A DNA stretch of 41,962 bases from Candidatus Gastranaerophilales bacterium (GCA_944323985.1 CALUUP010000013.1:1-41962), one strand, 5' to 3'; positions 25,414 through 33,802 are shown, counted from the first letter of the stretch. Notes: generated by a model from the sequence alone, not told the origin. Numbers and translations are program-made.

Positions 25414-25446
25414 AAAAAGGAAGCCACTACGAAGGCTTCCTTTTTT
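25414..25446 (+). terminator. prs: prs intrinsic terminator
   Basis: AAAAAGGAAGCC (25414-25425) pairs perfectly with GGCTTCCTTTTT (25434-25445) around an 8-base loop and ends in a T-run. It is a classic terminator for prs. Confidence 0.92.
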
Positions 25447-25452
25447 ATATAT

Positions 25453-25540
25453 AAGAGTGGACTGAGCCACTCTTTACCATATATAGCCTCAAAGAGATTC
25501 TCTCATATAAACTTGTTATAACAAGTGGGCTTCAATGGTG
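25453..25540 (+). ncRNA. Candidate structured RNA between prs and the matrixin-like gene
   Basis: Unusually structured non-coding stretch between two terminators. Hairpin A: AAGAGTGG (25453-25460) with CCACTCTT (25467-25474). Then an outer helix ACCAT (25476-25480) with ATGGT (25535-25539), and a second helix AGCCT (25485-25489) with GGGCT (25527-25531). This encloses two hairpins, GAGA/TCTC (25494-25504) and ACTTGT/ACAAGT (25511-25526, TATA loop). The U-G wobbles at 25489/25527 and 25475/25540 fit plus-strand RNA. I match it to no known family. It may be an independent small RNA or a leader read from either strand. Confidence 0.4.
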
Positions 25541-25597
25541 AATATTTATTTAATTAACACTTATAATATATAATTGTTTAATTAAAAATTCATTAGA

Positions 25598-25636
25598 AAA
25601 AAAGGTAATATCTATAATTATGATATTACCTTTTTT
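25598..25636. terminator. Bidirectional terminator after the matrixin-like gene
   Basis: GGTAATATC (25604-25612) pairs with GATATTACC (25622-25630), extended by A/T pairs to about 15 bp, with a 9-base loop and T-runs on both strands. It terminates the minus-strand gene at 25659 and would also end any plus-strand RNA from 25453. Confidence 0.88.
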
Positions 25637-25658
25637 AATTAATTATATTTATTAATGA

Positions 25659-26900
25659 TTATTCAGCATCTTCTACAACACCGGCAGTTTTTCCATATCT
25701 TTTAATTGTTGAATTTAAAAGATTTTCGTGATGTTTTTCTCTATAAATTTGACATAATAATTTATAAGCGTGTTTATTATAAGGATTTTGACTTAAAATG
25801 GTTTCAAGTTGTTCAACTGCTGAATTTGAACGTTTCATATAATAATCAATGAGTGCTGATAAAGTATCAGTTAAATCATTCATATCAGTTGCACAAGCAA
25901 TTTCAGCACAACTTTTCGCTTTATCAAACTCTTCCGCATCTAAATACATAACTGCAACTTCATAATACACTTCAGACTTACTTCTCCTATCTTCTTTCAT
26001 TTGAGCTACAGCTTGATATTCTTCAGCAGCTTTGTCATATAAAGCTTTTTTACGATATTGTTCAGCTAATGCTAAATGTGTAGCAATATCAGTTGCAACT
26101 ACTTCATCTGTGTTAGTGGAATCATCTACTGGAACTTTTAGTGTATTTAAAATATCTGCAACTGTAAATAATTGAGCTTTTTCTTCTTGTGTTAATTCTT
26201 GATTTGTAACATCAGGAATTACAGAATATAATAGCGCTAAAGTTTTTAAATCTCTTGCGGTTAATTCTGTATTAAATTTAGTTCCAATAGGATACATAAC
26301 ATCATAAATGCTTGGACTTTTTCCATTTAGTCCTAAAGAATGTCCGATTTCTTGTAGTGCTGCAGAAAATAACTGTTTAGAATCGTGATTATGATTTTTC
26401 TTATCATTTGGTTTAAATGTTATGGTAGAGTCAATAATTTTATTTCCATTTAAGCTAAAAGATTGAGAAGCTATAGCTACACTATCATTATTAATATCTT
26501 TGAAGAGACATTTCATATCGGCTTCTTCAGGAGTTTCGACAAATTCAAATCTTACTAAACCTTCGCTGGCTCTTTGCCAAGTTTGATAAGCACTCATAAT
26601 AACTTCTCTATAGTAGCCTGGAACTTCTGGAGTATCTTGTATATAAACTTTTAATGGGAATGTTGATTTGTTCCATCTAACAATCTTCCCGTTAGCTGCA
26701 ACTTCTCTAAAGTAGCTGTCAATTACAGCTGCTTTTATTGTTTTTTCTCCCATAGATTTATCATACCCTAAGGTTATATTATAAGAATTCTTTAATAAAA
26801 ACTCCGGTTTATATCTATTATTGTCAATTTGATTATCTACATTAGACAAAAGAAAAAAGCTTGCAGTTACTGCCAATACTGAAAATAAAATCTTTTTCAT
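25659..26900 (-). CDS. Matrixin (M10)-like protein with lost zinc site, plus TPR repeats
   Basis: A 413-residue exported protein: signal peptide or anchor at residues ~1-22, a matrixin-like metzincin domain (about 60-225) and a helical TPR-like region (about 265-400, e.g. YDKAAEEYQAVAQ and FDKAKSCAEIACA). The zinc motif HEXXHXXGXXH is altered: residues 183-193 read QEIGHSLGLNG, so two of three His ligands (183, 193) are Gln and Gly, though Glu184, His187 and the Met-turn DVMYP remain. It is therefore likely a non-catalytic binding protein or has changed chemistry. An AGAGG site precedes the ATG. It is transcribed away from the 26956 gene's end by 55 bases and possibly shares its transcript. 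Confidence 0.85.
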   Translation of the reverse strand: MKKILFSVLAVTASFFLLSNVDNQIDNNRYKPEFLLKNSYNITLGYDKSMGEKTIKAAVIDSYFREVAANGKIVRWNKSTFPLKVYIQDTPEVPGYYREVIMSAYQTWQRASEGLVRFEFVETPEEADMKCLFKDINNDSVAIASQSFSLNGNKIIDSTITFKPNDKKNHNHDSKQLFSAALQEIGHSLGLNGKSPSIYDVMYPIGTKFNTELTARDLKTLALLYSVIPDVTNQELTQEEKAQLFTVADILNTLKVPVDDSTNTDEVVATDIATHLALAEQYRKKALYDKAAEEYQAVAQMKEDRRSKSEVYYEVAVMYLDAEEFDKAKSCAEIACATDMNDLTDTLSALIDYYMKRSNSAVEQLETILSQNPYNKHAYKLLCQIYREKHHENLLNSTIKRYGKTAGVVEDAE

Positions 26901-26955
26901 TTTGAAACCTCTTATAAATTTTACACTATTACATTATACACTAAAAACCGTAAAT

Positions 26956-27555
26956 CTAAATTTTTGCGTTTACAAAATTATTTTTATTATTTTCTATTAG
27001 AGAGGCTGTAACAGAATAAGATTTCATTGCACCGTAAATTTTAATGGCATTACCAGTAGAAATTCCTAAATTTTTCATATTATCAATAAAATTTTTTGCA
27101 TTAATTTTTTCATCTGTTTTACCGCCTAAATAATTTTTTAAAAAAGAAGGTAACTTATCAGTTGAATTACCGTTTAGTAGATTATTCGTTAATGTTTCAT
27201 AAGACTTTAAAGATGTGTAATTTTCTAATGTTATTTCATATTTATCATTACTTGTTAAATTTTCAGAATCAGTTTTGTTATTTGTTTTATCTTTTTTTTC
27301 AGAATTGTTGTTAAGGGTTATTTTGAAATTTTTTTCGTCATCAAAGAAAGTCCTCATTTGGACTTTGTATGAATTCATTTTATTGAAATCTTCCAGAGTT
27401 ATATTATATTCCCCGTTCGCAATAGCTCTTGCCATTTCTAAATCAATTTTGATAGTAGAATTTTTTAAGACTAAGTCCGCAGGGTTATCTGACATTTTAT
27501 CTTTATAAAATGAAAATATTAATGAATTGTTATCAACATTCTCGATATTAGACAT
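26956..27555 (-). CDS. Small hypothetical protein with an internal repeat
   Basis: A 199-residue polar protein, ATG with AGGATTAGGG upstream and a good promoter (TTGTAA, 17 bases, TATAAT). It contains a degenerate repeat: YNITLEDFNKMNSY (about 50-63) and YEITLENYTSLKSY (about 106-119), separated by an Asn/Lys/Ser-rich linker. The C-terminal ~60 residues are helical with a glycine turn (LGISTGNAIKIYG). There is no signal peptide, TM or known motif. The N-terminus MSNIEN is similar in style to the EF-hand protein at 33813. It lies upstream of the matrixin-like gene on the same strand. Function unknown. Confidence 0.7.
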   Translation of the reverse strand: MSNIENVDNNSLIFSFYKDKMSDNPADLVLKNSTIKIDLEMARAIANGEYNITLEDFNKMNSYKVQMRTFFDDEKNFKITLNNNSEKKDKTNNKTDSENLTSNDKYEITLENYTSLKSYETLTNNLLNGNSTDKLPSFLKNYLGGKTDEKINAKNFIDNMKNLGISTGNAIKIYGAMKSYSVTASLIENNKNNFVNAKI

Positions 27556-27585
27556 ACCCTAATCCTATATTACTTTTATTATTAT

Positions 27586-27614
27586 ATTATACTATATTTT
27601 AAGTTATTTTACAA
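27586..27614 (-). promoter_or_regulatory. Promoter of the 27555 gene
   Basis: On the minus strand TTGTAA (27609-27614), a 17-base spacer and TATAAT (27586-27591) precede the gene by about 30 bases. It is divergent from the promoter at 27621. Confidence 0.55.
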
Positions 27615-27620
27615 TCGTTC

Positions 27621-27649
27621 TTGAAAGTTTTATGATTTTAATGTAAACT
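27621..27649 (+). promoter_or_regulatory. Promoter of the 27670-29563 operon
   Basis: TTGAAA (27621-27626), a 17-base spacer and TAAACT (27644-27649) lie directly upstream of the AAGGAGG ribosome site of the 40-residue gene. This promoter could drive the small gene, its larger relative and mnmA. Confidence 0.5.
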
Positions 27650-27669
27650 TAACTCATTAAGGAGGTTTT

Positions 27670-27792
27670 ATGCACGAATATGTATTTAAAATGAAAAAAG
27701 GGGATATAGAGATAGAATTAAAATCTGATGATTTAGAATTTGTAGAAGAGCAATTAAATAAATGGAGAGAAGAATTACTTCAAGATAAGTAA
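27670..27792 (+). CDS. 40-residue protein, stand-alone version of the next gene's N-terminal domain
   Basis: A tiny gene with a near-perfect AAGGAGG site. The product starts MHEYVFKMKKGDIEIELKSD and ends EELLQDK. Aligned without gaps to residues 1-36 of the next protein (MSIYSFKITKGKYQLSL...), about one third of positions are identical, including Tyr4, Phe6, Lys7, Gly11, Leu17, Asp21, Val25, Glu27, Gln28 and Trp32. It therefore looks like a real domain of two beta strands and a helix, present once alone and once fused. The function of the domain is unknown. The repetition and ribosome site make coding likely despite the size. Confidence 0.72.
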   Translation: MHEYVFKMKKGDIEIELKSDDLEFVEEQLNKWREELLQDK

Positions 27793-27813
27793 TGATTAAT
27801 TTAAGGATGTGCG

Positions 27814-28533
27814 ATGTCAATTTATTCGTTTAAAATAACAAAGGGTAAGTATCAGCTGTCACTAACTACAACAGATAAAGATATAGTGACAGAACAGTTT
27901 GCATTGTGGGTAAAAAAAGCTGCTGAATATACTCAAAAGCGCAAAGTAAAAGAATGCAAAGAAATGGTTTCTAATCAAATAAATACAGAAAAAGAAATTA
28001 CTCAACAGAAAATAGAGGAACAGTTAAAGAGGCATCAAAAAATAGAAGAAAAACCTATAGAAGAAGTAAAAAATGACACTAAAAAAAGTTTAGATATTTT
28101 TTATTCCCCTCCACGTGAAGAAATTTTACAAGAAGAACCTCTAATTCAACCTCAGTCTTCTGAAGGTTTTGAAAATATACTTGAGAATTCAATGAACATT
28201 CCTCAAACAGAGTTGTCGTTCAAGCCAAGTCCAAGTATAAAGAAAGATAATGCATTTTTAAATTATATAGGTAATCGTAAAATTGATAGAAAGATAGATT
28301 ATTTATTATTAACTGCTTATTATTTTACTCAATATGAACAAAAGCCAAGATTTACTTTGAAGCAATTAAACGCGAAGTTGATGCAAAATATTGCTGTAAT
28401 AATAGATCACAGTGTATTACAAGAAGCTATTAATAGGGATTATATCGAATGTTTGCCTGATTTAACTGGTTTAGTAGGGGCTTCTGAATATAGATTGACG
28501 GCATATGGCGAGAAGGTTTTATTAGATGAGTAG
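27814..28533 (+). CDS. Hypothetical protein: small N-terminal domain, linker, winged-helix-like C-terminus
   Basis: A 239-residue protein, 21 bases after the 40-residue gene. Residues 1-36 match that small protein. Residues ~45-140 are a charged, probably disordered Glu/Lys/Gln/Pro-rich linker. Residues ~145-238 look like a compact winged-helix-type domain (DYLLLTAYYFTQYE, FTLKQLNAKL, then LTAYGEKVLLDE), the kind found in DNA- or protein-binding modules. No catalytic motif is visible. Its stop lies inside mnmA (8-base overlap), so translation is coupled with a tRNA-modification enzyme. A regulator or adaptor role is speculation. Confidence 0.72.
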   Translation: MSIYSFKITKGKYQLSLTTTDKDIVTEQFALWVKKAAEYTQKRKVKECKEMVSNQINTEKEITQQKIEEQLKRHQKIEEKPIEEVKNDTKKSLDIFYSPPREEILQEEPLIQPQSSEGFENILENSMNIPQTELSFKPSPSIKKDNAFLNYIGNRKIDRKIDYLLLTAYYFTQYEQKPRFTLKQLNAKLMQNIAVIIDHSVLQEAINRDYIECLPDLTGLVGASEYRLTAYGEKVLLDE

Positions 28534-29563
28534 ACGTGTTGCGGTCGCTTTATCTGGAGGAGTTGATAGTAGTGTTACAGCTTTATTGTTAAAACAGCAA
28601 GGATATGATGTTGTTGGGTTTACAGCTAGAACTACAAATTCTAGAGAAGCCGTTGAAGTTGTAAGTAATGCTAAACAAGTAGCTCAAAAATTAGAAATTC
28701 CTTTTTATGAATTAGATGTAACGAGTACTTTTAAAGAAAAGGTAATAAATTATTTTGAAGGTTCATATAAAAGAGGTGAAACTCCTAATCCTTGTATAAT
28801 GTGTAATAAATATATAAAATGGGGTGAGCTTTATGATTATGCGATAAATGAATTAAAGGCTGATTATATAGCAACAGGTCATTATGCAAATATTGAAGAA
28901 CTTAATGGTATTTATAAATTATATCCAGCTTCAGATGAACACAAAGATCAATTATATTTTTTATTTTTACTTAATCAAGAACAATTAAAGAGAACATTAT
29001 TTCCGCTTTCAAAATATAAAAAAGAGGATGTTAGAAAAATAGCTATTGAAAACGATTTACCAAGTAAATCATCTAAAGAAAGTCAAGATATATGTTTTAT
29101 AAAGCATCCGATGACAACTAAGAAGTATTTAAATAATATTTTAGAACCTAAAAAAGGCTTGTTTATAGAAAAAAGAACCGGTAAAAAATTAGGTGAACAT
29201 AGTGGTTATTGGCAATATACAATCGGTCAAAGAAAAGGTATAGGTCTTGCAGCTCCGGAAGCTTTATATGTTATAGAAATAGATGCTATAACTAATACTG
29301 TTTATGTTGGTTATAAAAACGAACTATATTCAAAAGAGTTAAAATTAAAAGATATTAATTGGTGCTATCCTATACTAAATAGCGAATTTGATGTAAATGT
29401 AAAAATCAGATATAATATGAAGGCTGTTTTTGCAAAATTAAAAATCAATGGTAGTGAAAATCTAATACAATTTGATACTCCAGTTTCTGCAATAGCAAAA
29501 GGTCAAGCTTGCGTTTTATATGATAAAGAAGACGGACATCTTATAGGTGGAGCATTTATTTAA
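28526..29563 (+). CDS. mnmA: tRNA-specific 2-thiouridylase
   Basis: A 345-residue enzyme that thiolates U34 of Lys, Glu and Gln tRNAs using a persulfide sulfur. The N-terminal PP-loop SGGVDSS binds ATP; the two catalytic cysteines are in NPCIMCNKYIKWG (near residue 90) and SQDICFI (near 190). YIATGHYAN, KDQLYFLF and GQRKGIG are further family motifs, and the C-terminal beta-barrel segment is present. It is slightly shorter than E. coli MnmA (368). The gene overlaps the previous one by 8 bases. It has no visible terminator before the next gene. The assignment is secure. Confidence 0.96.
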   Translation: MSRRVAVALSGGVDSSVTALLLKQQGYDVVGFTARTTNSREAVEVVSNAKQVAQKLEIPFYELDVTSTFKEKVINYFEGSYKRGETPNPCIMCNKYIKWGELYDYAINELKADYIATGHYANIEELNGIYKLYPASDEHKDQLYFLFLLNQEQLKRTLFPLSKYKKEDVRKIAIENDLPSKSSKESQDICFIKHPMTTKKYLNNILEPKKGLFIEKRTGKKLGEHSGYWQYTIGQRKGIGLAAPEALYVIEIDAITNTVYVGYKNELYSKELKLKDINWCYPILNSEFDVNVKIRYNMKAVFAKLKINGSENLIQFDTPVSAIAKGQACVLYDKEDGHLIGGAFI

Positions 29564-29579
29564 CATTAAATGTAAACTT

Positions 29580-29637
29580 TTGTAACAATTATTAAAAGCC
29601 TTGAAATTAGGTAATTTTTCAATACTTTTTATATATA
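29580..29637 (+). promoter_or_regulatory. Palindrome and AT-rich promoter element of the 29666 gene
   Basis: TTGTAACAA (29580-29588) is a perfect palindrome about 80 bases upstream of the start. ATACTTTTTATATATA (29622-29637) follows, the same pair of elements as at 18970/19002 and 22302/22345. Confidence 0.42.
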
Positions 29638-29665
29638 GATGGTATTATAAGAAAGATTAAGTAAG

Positions 29666-30901
29666 ATGGGCGTTGGTACAAATACAGATTTACAAGCGAT
29701 ATTAAATCAAGCAATGAACCAATTAGGTTCATTAAATACCTCTTCTGGTTCTAATGTAAGTGGTTCATCTTCAAATTATATTAATTGTGTATGGGATTTA
29801 ACTCAACAAGGACAAACCGCAATTAATGGTGGTGAAACGGAAAAAGCACAAGCAATTACAAAAATGGTTCAAAATTTGCTTGGAATGTTATCAAGCTTAG
29901 GTACAAATGAAAGTAGTAAGGCAAATAAAGAAGTAAGTAAAAATAATAAAGCAGCTTCAGACGTAGAAAATGGTGCAAAAGAAGTTGCAGATAAAACACA
30001 AGCTGAAATTGATTCAATTAAAAACGATATTAAAAACAACAACATAGATATTAAAACAGCTTTAGCTAAAATTGAAGAATTAAGTGGTAATCAAGAAGAT
30101 ATTACAAAGGCACAAGAAGAAGTCAAGGAACAAATAGATATTATTGATAAAAACTTAAGAATTTTGAATAATGATACTTCTAATCAAGGAGAAAAGGCTA
30201 ATGCTTTAAATGCTATTAAAACAGCATCTGAAACTATCAGTAATATTACATCTACAATTGTTTTTCTAACAAAAGAAAATCAAGATGCTATCCAAGAACA
30301 AACTAATATTGTTGAAAATGCTGCAAATAATATAGTTTCATTAGTTGAAAAATCCGTATCAACAATTTCAAATGGAACAGTTGATTTACAATCTTATATC
30401 CAAAGTGCTGGACAACAAATTGTAACTAATACTACAAGCAGTACGACAGGAGCTTCTAATGAAATTGTTGGAGCAAAAGCTACTGCAATAGGTTCAATGC
30501 CATTTAACGTAGCTGGTGCTAAATTCCTTCAAATAGGTGCCGATCAAACAATGGCTGGTGGTATAAGAATTGCAGGAGCTACAAAAAATATTTCAACATT
30601 AACAAAAGCTATTGGAACAATGGGGTCTGATATTACAAATATAATCGGTTCAACTGAAAATATACAAGGTGTTGGAGCCGGTGCTACAGAACTTGTAGGA
30701 CAATATCAAACAAAATTAAATTCAATAATTACAGCAACTGGTTCTTGGTCACAAATAGTTGAGGTTAATAATGAGTTAACTGAAGCAATTTCAACTTATG
30801 AAAGCTCAATGGAAGAAACATCAAAAGAAAATGAAGAAGATCAAAATAATAGAAAATTAGAATTTGATACTCAAAAATTTAAAAAAGCTTTTGGAATTTA
30901 A
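29666..30901 (+). CDS. Coiled-coil hypothetical protein
   Basis: A 411-residue protein without recognised domains. Residues 1-50 are Ser/Asn/Gly-rich. Residues ~90-250 form long charged helices with coiled-coil character (e.g. QAEIDSIKNDIKNN, TKAQEEVKEQIDIIDK), somewhat like the cytoplasmic hairpin of chemoreceptors but without their conserved tip. Residues ~275-370 are Ala/Gly/Thr/Ile-rich, and the end is acidic. There is no signal peptide or confident TM. The ribosome site is weak (GAAAG). It carries the same upstream elements as the helical proteins at 19031 and 22384. A structural or secreted-effector role is possible; none is supported. Confidence 0.72.
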   Translation: MGVGTNTDLQAILNQAMNQLGSLNTSSGSNVSGSSSNYINCVWDLTQQGQTAINGGETEKAQAITKMVQNLLGMLSSLGTNESSKANKEVSKNNKAASDVENGAKEVADKTQAEIDSIKNDIKNNNIDIKTALAKIEELSGNQEDITKAQEEVKEQIDIIDKNLRILNNDTSNQGEKANALNAIKTASETISNITSTIVFLTKENQDAIQEQTNIVENAANNIVSLVEKSVSTISNGTVDLQSYIQSAGQQIVTNTTSSTTGASNEIVGAKATAIGSMPFNVAGAKFLQIGADQTMAGGIRIAGATKNISTLTKAIGTMGSDITNIIGSTENIQGVGAGATELVGQYQTKLNSIITATGSWSQIVEVNNELTEAISTYESSMEETSKENEEDQNNRKLEFDTQKFKKAFGI

Positions 30902-30925
30902 AATATAAAGAATTTATTAAGTTTT

Positions 30926-30964
30926 TTTAGCGAGTGTAAATATTACACTCGCTAAATTGCTTTT
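30926..30964 (+). terminator. Terminator-like 14-bp inverted repeat after the 29666 gene
   Basis: TTTAGCGAGTGTAA and TTACACTCGCTAAA form a perfect 14-bp stem with a 3-base loop (30926-30956). The following TTGCTTTT is a weak U-tract, so it is an imperfect terminator or a stable mRNA 3' end. Confidence 0.7.
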
Positions 30965-31026
30965 GCTATCTATTATTTGGGTAATTGTATATAAATTTTG
31001 AATACAAAATACCCTGTACGCTTTTA

Positions 31027-31074
31027 TTGACAATAATTTCCCTTTGTGTTGCAATATTGTAGTACACTAGTACT
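31027..31074 (+). promoter_or_regulatory. adhE: adhE promoter region with a LexA-box-like inverted repeat
   Basis: TTGACA (31027-31032) is a perfect -35; the -10 is unclear (TGCAAT with 17 bases, or CAATAT with 19). Downstream, AGTACACTAGTACT (31061-31074) is AGTAC-ACTA-GTACT, an inverted repeat that fits the cyanobacterial LexA consensus RGTACNNNDGTWCB as I recall it. It sits just upstream of the AAAGGAG site. Confidence 0.45.
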
Positions 31075-31092
31075 CAAAAAGGAGATTTTAAA

Positions 31093-33744
31093 ATGACAAC
31101 AAAAACAAAAAAAGATGTTGAAGCTTTAGAAAAATCTCTAAATGCATCCAATGTTGTAGAAACATTGGATCAATTAGAAAGCTTGATTTCTAGAGTTCAC
31201 AAAGCACAGAAAATTTTCCAAACTTTTTCTCAAGAAAAAGTAGATGCTATTTTTAAAGCAGCTGCAACTGCTGCTGATAAAGCTCGTATTCCTTTAGCAA
31301 GAATGGCTGTGGAAGAAACTGGAATGGGTGTATTAGAAGATAAGATTATTAAAAATCACTTTGCATCTGAATACATTTATAACAAGCATAAAAATGCAAA
31401 AACTTGTGGAATTATAAAAGAAGATAAAATTAATGGTACAAAAATTGTAGCAGAACCTTTAGGTGTTTTAGCAGGTATCGTTCCAACTACAAACCCAACA
31501 TCTACTGCAATTTTCAAATCATTAATTGCATTAAAAACAAGAAATGGTATTATCTTTTCACCACACCCTAGAGCTAAAAAATGTACAATAGAAGCTGCAA
31601 GAATTGTTTTAGAAGCAGCTGTAAAAGCAGGTGCTCCAGAAGATATTATTGGATGGATTGATGTACCTTCTATTGAATTATCAAGCGCTTTAATGAATCA
31701 CCCTAATATAGATTGTATTTTAGCAACAGGTGGTCCTGGCATGGTTAAGGCTGCTTATTCATCAGGAAACCCAGCTTTAGGTGTAGGCCCTGGTAATACA
31801 TCAGCTGTTATTGATGAAACTGCTGATATTAAAATGGCTGTATCATCAATTTTAATGTCAAAAACTTTTGACAATGGTATGATTTGTGCTTCTGAACAAT
31901 CTGTAGTTGTTGTAGACAGTATCTATGAAGAAGTTAAAAAAGAATTCCAATATAGAGGTGCATACTTAGTTAATGAAGCAGAACAAAAGAAATTAGTTGA
32001 CCTTCCTCTTATCGATCCAAAAAGAGGAACTGCTCATCCAGACGTAGTAGGTCAAAAACCTCATAGAATTGCAGAACTTGCAGGATTTAGTGTTCCTGAA
32101 GATGCTAAGATTTTATTAGTTGAAAGACCAGAAGTTGATTGGGAAGATCCTTTCTCAAGAGAAAAATTATCACCAGTATTAACAATGTACAGAGCTAGCG
32201 ATTTTGAAGATGCTGCAGAAAAAGCTTATACATTGGTAAGCAAAGGTGGTGCTGGTCATACTTCAGTTTTATATACAGATGAAAGACATAAAGAAAGAAT
32301 TGATAAATACGCTGAAATGATGCCAACTTGCAGAGTTCTTATTAACTCTCCATCATCACAAGGTGGTATTGGTGATTTATTCAACTTTAAACTTGAACCA
32401 TCTCTAACATTAGGCTGTGGTTCTTGGGGCGGCAACGCAGTTTCTGGTAACGTTGGCGTTGAAAACTTATTGAACTACAAGACTGTTGCTGAAAGGAGAG
32501 AAAATATGTTATGGTTTAAAGTTCCTGCAAAAGTTTACTTCAAAAGAGGTGCTGTAGACTTAGCTCTTCGTGAACTTCAAGGTAAAAAACGTGCATTTAT
32601 CGTTACTGATAGATTCTTATTCGATTCAGGTGCTGTAAATGCAATTGTTAATGTATTAGATGAAATCGGTATTGAATATCAAATCTTCTTTGATGTTAAA
32701 CCAGATCCAACATTATCTACAATTAATCAAGCAATGGCTATGGTTAAAACTTTTGAACCTGATGTATTCATTTCATTAGGTGGTGGTTCTCCAATGGACG
32801 CAGCAAAAATTATGTGGTTAATGTATGAACAACCTGATACAAACTTTGAAGATATTTCTATGAGATTTATGGATATCAGAAAGAGAATCTGCTCTATCCC
32901 TGAATTAGGTAAGAAAGCTACTATGGTTGCTATTCCTACTACATCAGGTACAGGTTCTGAAGTAACACCATTTGCGATTATTACTGATGATGAAACTCAC
33001 GTTAAGTATGCAATTGCAGATTATGCGTTAACTCCAAATATGGCTATTATTGATCCTAACTTTGTTGATGGTATGCCAAAAGGATTAACAGCTGCTTCTG
33101 GTATTGATGCTTTAGTACACGCTATTGAAGCTTATGTATCTTGTATGGCTACTAACTTCACTAATTCTAATGCATTAGAAGCTACTAAGTTAATCTTCAG
33201 ATACTTAGAAAGAAGCTATAATGAAGGTGCTAATGATCCAATGGCTAGAGAAAAAATGCACTATGCTGCAACAATTGCAGGTATGGCATTTGCTAACTCT
33301 TTCTTAGGATTGTGCCACTCTATGGCACACAAATTAGGTGCTATGTACCACGTACCTCACGGTGTTGCTAATGCTTTATTAATTAGACAAGTAATTAAGT
33401 ACAACGCATCTGATGCACCTCATAAACAAGCAATCTTCCCTCAATATAAATTCCCATGTGCGAAGATGAAATATGGTCAAATCGCAGATGAATTGAACTT
33501 GGGTGGTAAGAATGATGATGAAAAAGTTGAATTACTTCTAAATGCAGTAGATGGATTAATGAAGAAAGTTAACTTACCAAATTCAATTAAAGACTTTGGT
33601 GTTGATGAACAAACATTCATGAACAACTTAGATGAATTAGTTGAATTAGCATTTGACGATCAATGTACAGGTGCTAACCCAGCATATCCATTGATGGAAG
33701 ATATCAAGAAAATCTATATTGATGCTTACTACGGTAATGTGTAA
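31093..33744 (+). CDS. adhE: Bifunctional acetaldehyde-CoA/alcohol dehydrogenase
   Basis: An 883-residue fusion that reduces acetyl-CoA through acetaldehyde to ethanol, recycling two NADH; AdhE forms cytoplasmic spirosomes. The N-terminal CoA-acylating aldehyde dehydrogenase (about 1-440) has the catalytic Cys265 in NGMICASEQ and GVGPGNTS. The C-terminal iron alcohol dehydrogenase (about 460-880) has SLGGGSPMDAAK, TTSGTGSE and the iron-site histidines in CHSMAHKLG and HVPHG. The length matches the family. It is monocistronic with an AAAGGAG site, a TTGACA and a downstream terminator. Codon choice appears richer in C-ending codons than in neighbouring genes, as expected for high expression. 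It marks a fermentative lifestyle. Confidence 0.98.
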   Translation: MTTKTKKDVEALEKSLNASNVVETLDQLESLISRVHKAQKIFQTFSQEKVDAIFKAAATAADKARIPLARMAVEETGMGVLEDKIIKNHFASEYIYNKHKNAKTCGIIKEDKINGTKIVAEPLGVLAGIVPTTNPTSTAIFKSLIALKTRNGIIFSPHPRAKKCTIEAARIVLEAAVKAGAPEDIIGWIDVPSIELSSALMNHPNIDCILATGGPGMVKAAYSSGNPALGVGPGNTSAVIDETADIKMAVSSILMSKTFDNGMICASEQSVVVVDSIYEEVKKEFQYRGAYLVNEAEQKKLVDLPLIDPKRGTAHPDVVGQKPHRIAELAGFSVPEDAKILLVERPEVDWEDPFSREKLSPVLTMYRASDFEDAAEKAYTLVSKGGAGHTSVLYTDERHKERIDKYAEMMPTCRVLINSPSSQGGIGDLFNFKLEPSLTLGCGSWGGNAVSGNVGVENLLNYKTVAERRENMLWFKVPAKVYFKRGAVDLALRELQGKKRAFIVTDRFLFDSGAVNAIVNVLDEIGIEYQIFFDVKPDPTLSTINQAMAMVKTFEPDVFISLGGGSPMDAAKIMWLMYEQPDTNFEDISMRFMDIRKRICSIPELGKKATMVAIPTTSGTGSEVTPFAIITDDETHVKYAIADYALTPNMAIIDPNFVDGMPKGLTAASGIDALVHAIEAYVSCMATNFTNSNALEATKLIFRYLERSYNEGANDPMAREKMHYAATIAGMAFANSFLGLCHSMAHKLGAMYHVPHGVANALLIRQVIKYNASDAPHKQAIFPQYKFPCAKMKYGQIADELNLGGKNDDEKVELLLNAVDGLMKKVNLPNSIKDFGVDEQTFMNNLDELVELAFDDQCTGANPAYPLMEDIKKIYIDAYYGNV

Positions 33745-33766
33745 ATATTACGATAAAATAACAAAC

Positions 33767-33802
33767 CAAAAGAGGCTTGAAAATTTTTCAAGTCTCTTTT
33801 TG
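33767..33802 (+). terminator. adhE: adhE intrinsic terminator
   Basis: AAAAGAGGCTTGAAAA and TTTTCAAGTCTCTTTT pair with one G-U wobble around a short loop, followed by T-rich sequence. It lies just before the convergent EF-hand gene stop. Confidence 0.85.

Noticed and set aside
25659-26900. Active M10 metalloprotease
   Set aside because: Two of three zinc histidines are Gln183 and Gly193, so catalysis by the normal mechanism is unlikely.
30990-31092. Rex operator upstream of adhE
   Set aside because: TTGTGTTGCAATATTGTA lacks the second half-site of TTGTGAANNNNTTCACAA; the AGTAC inverted repeat is a better-defined element.
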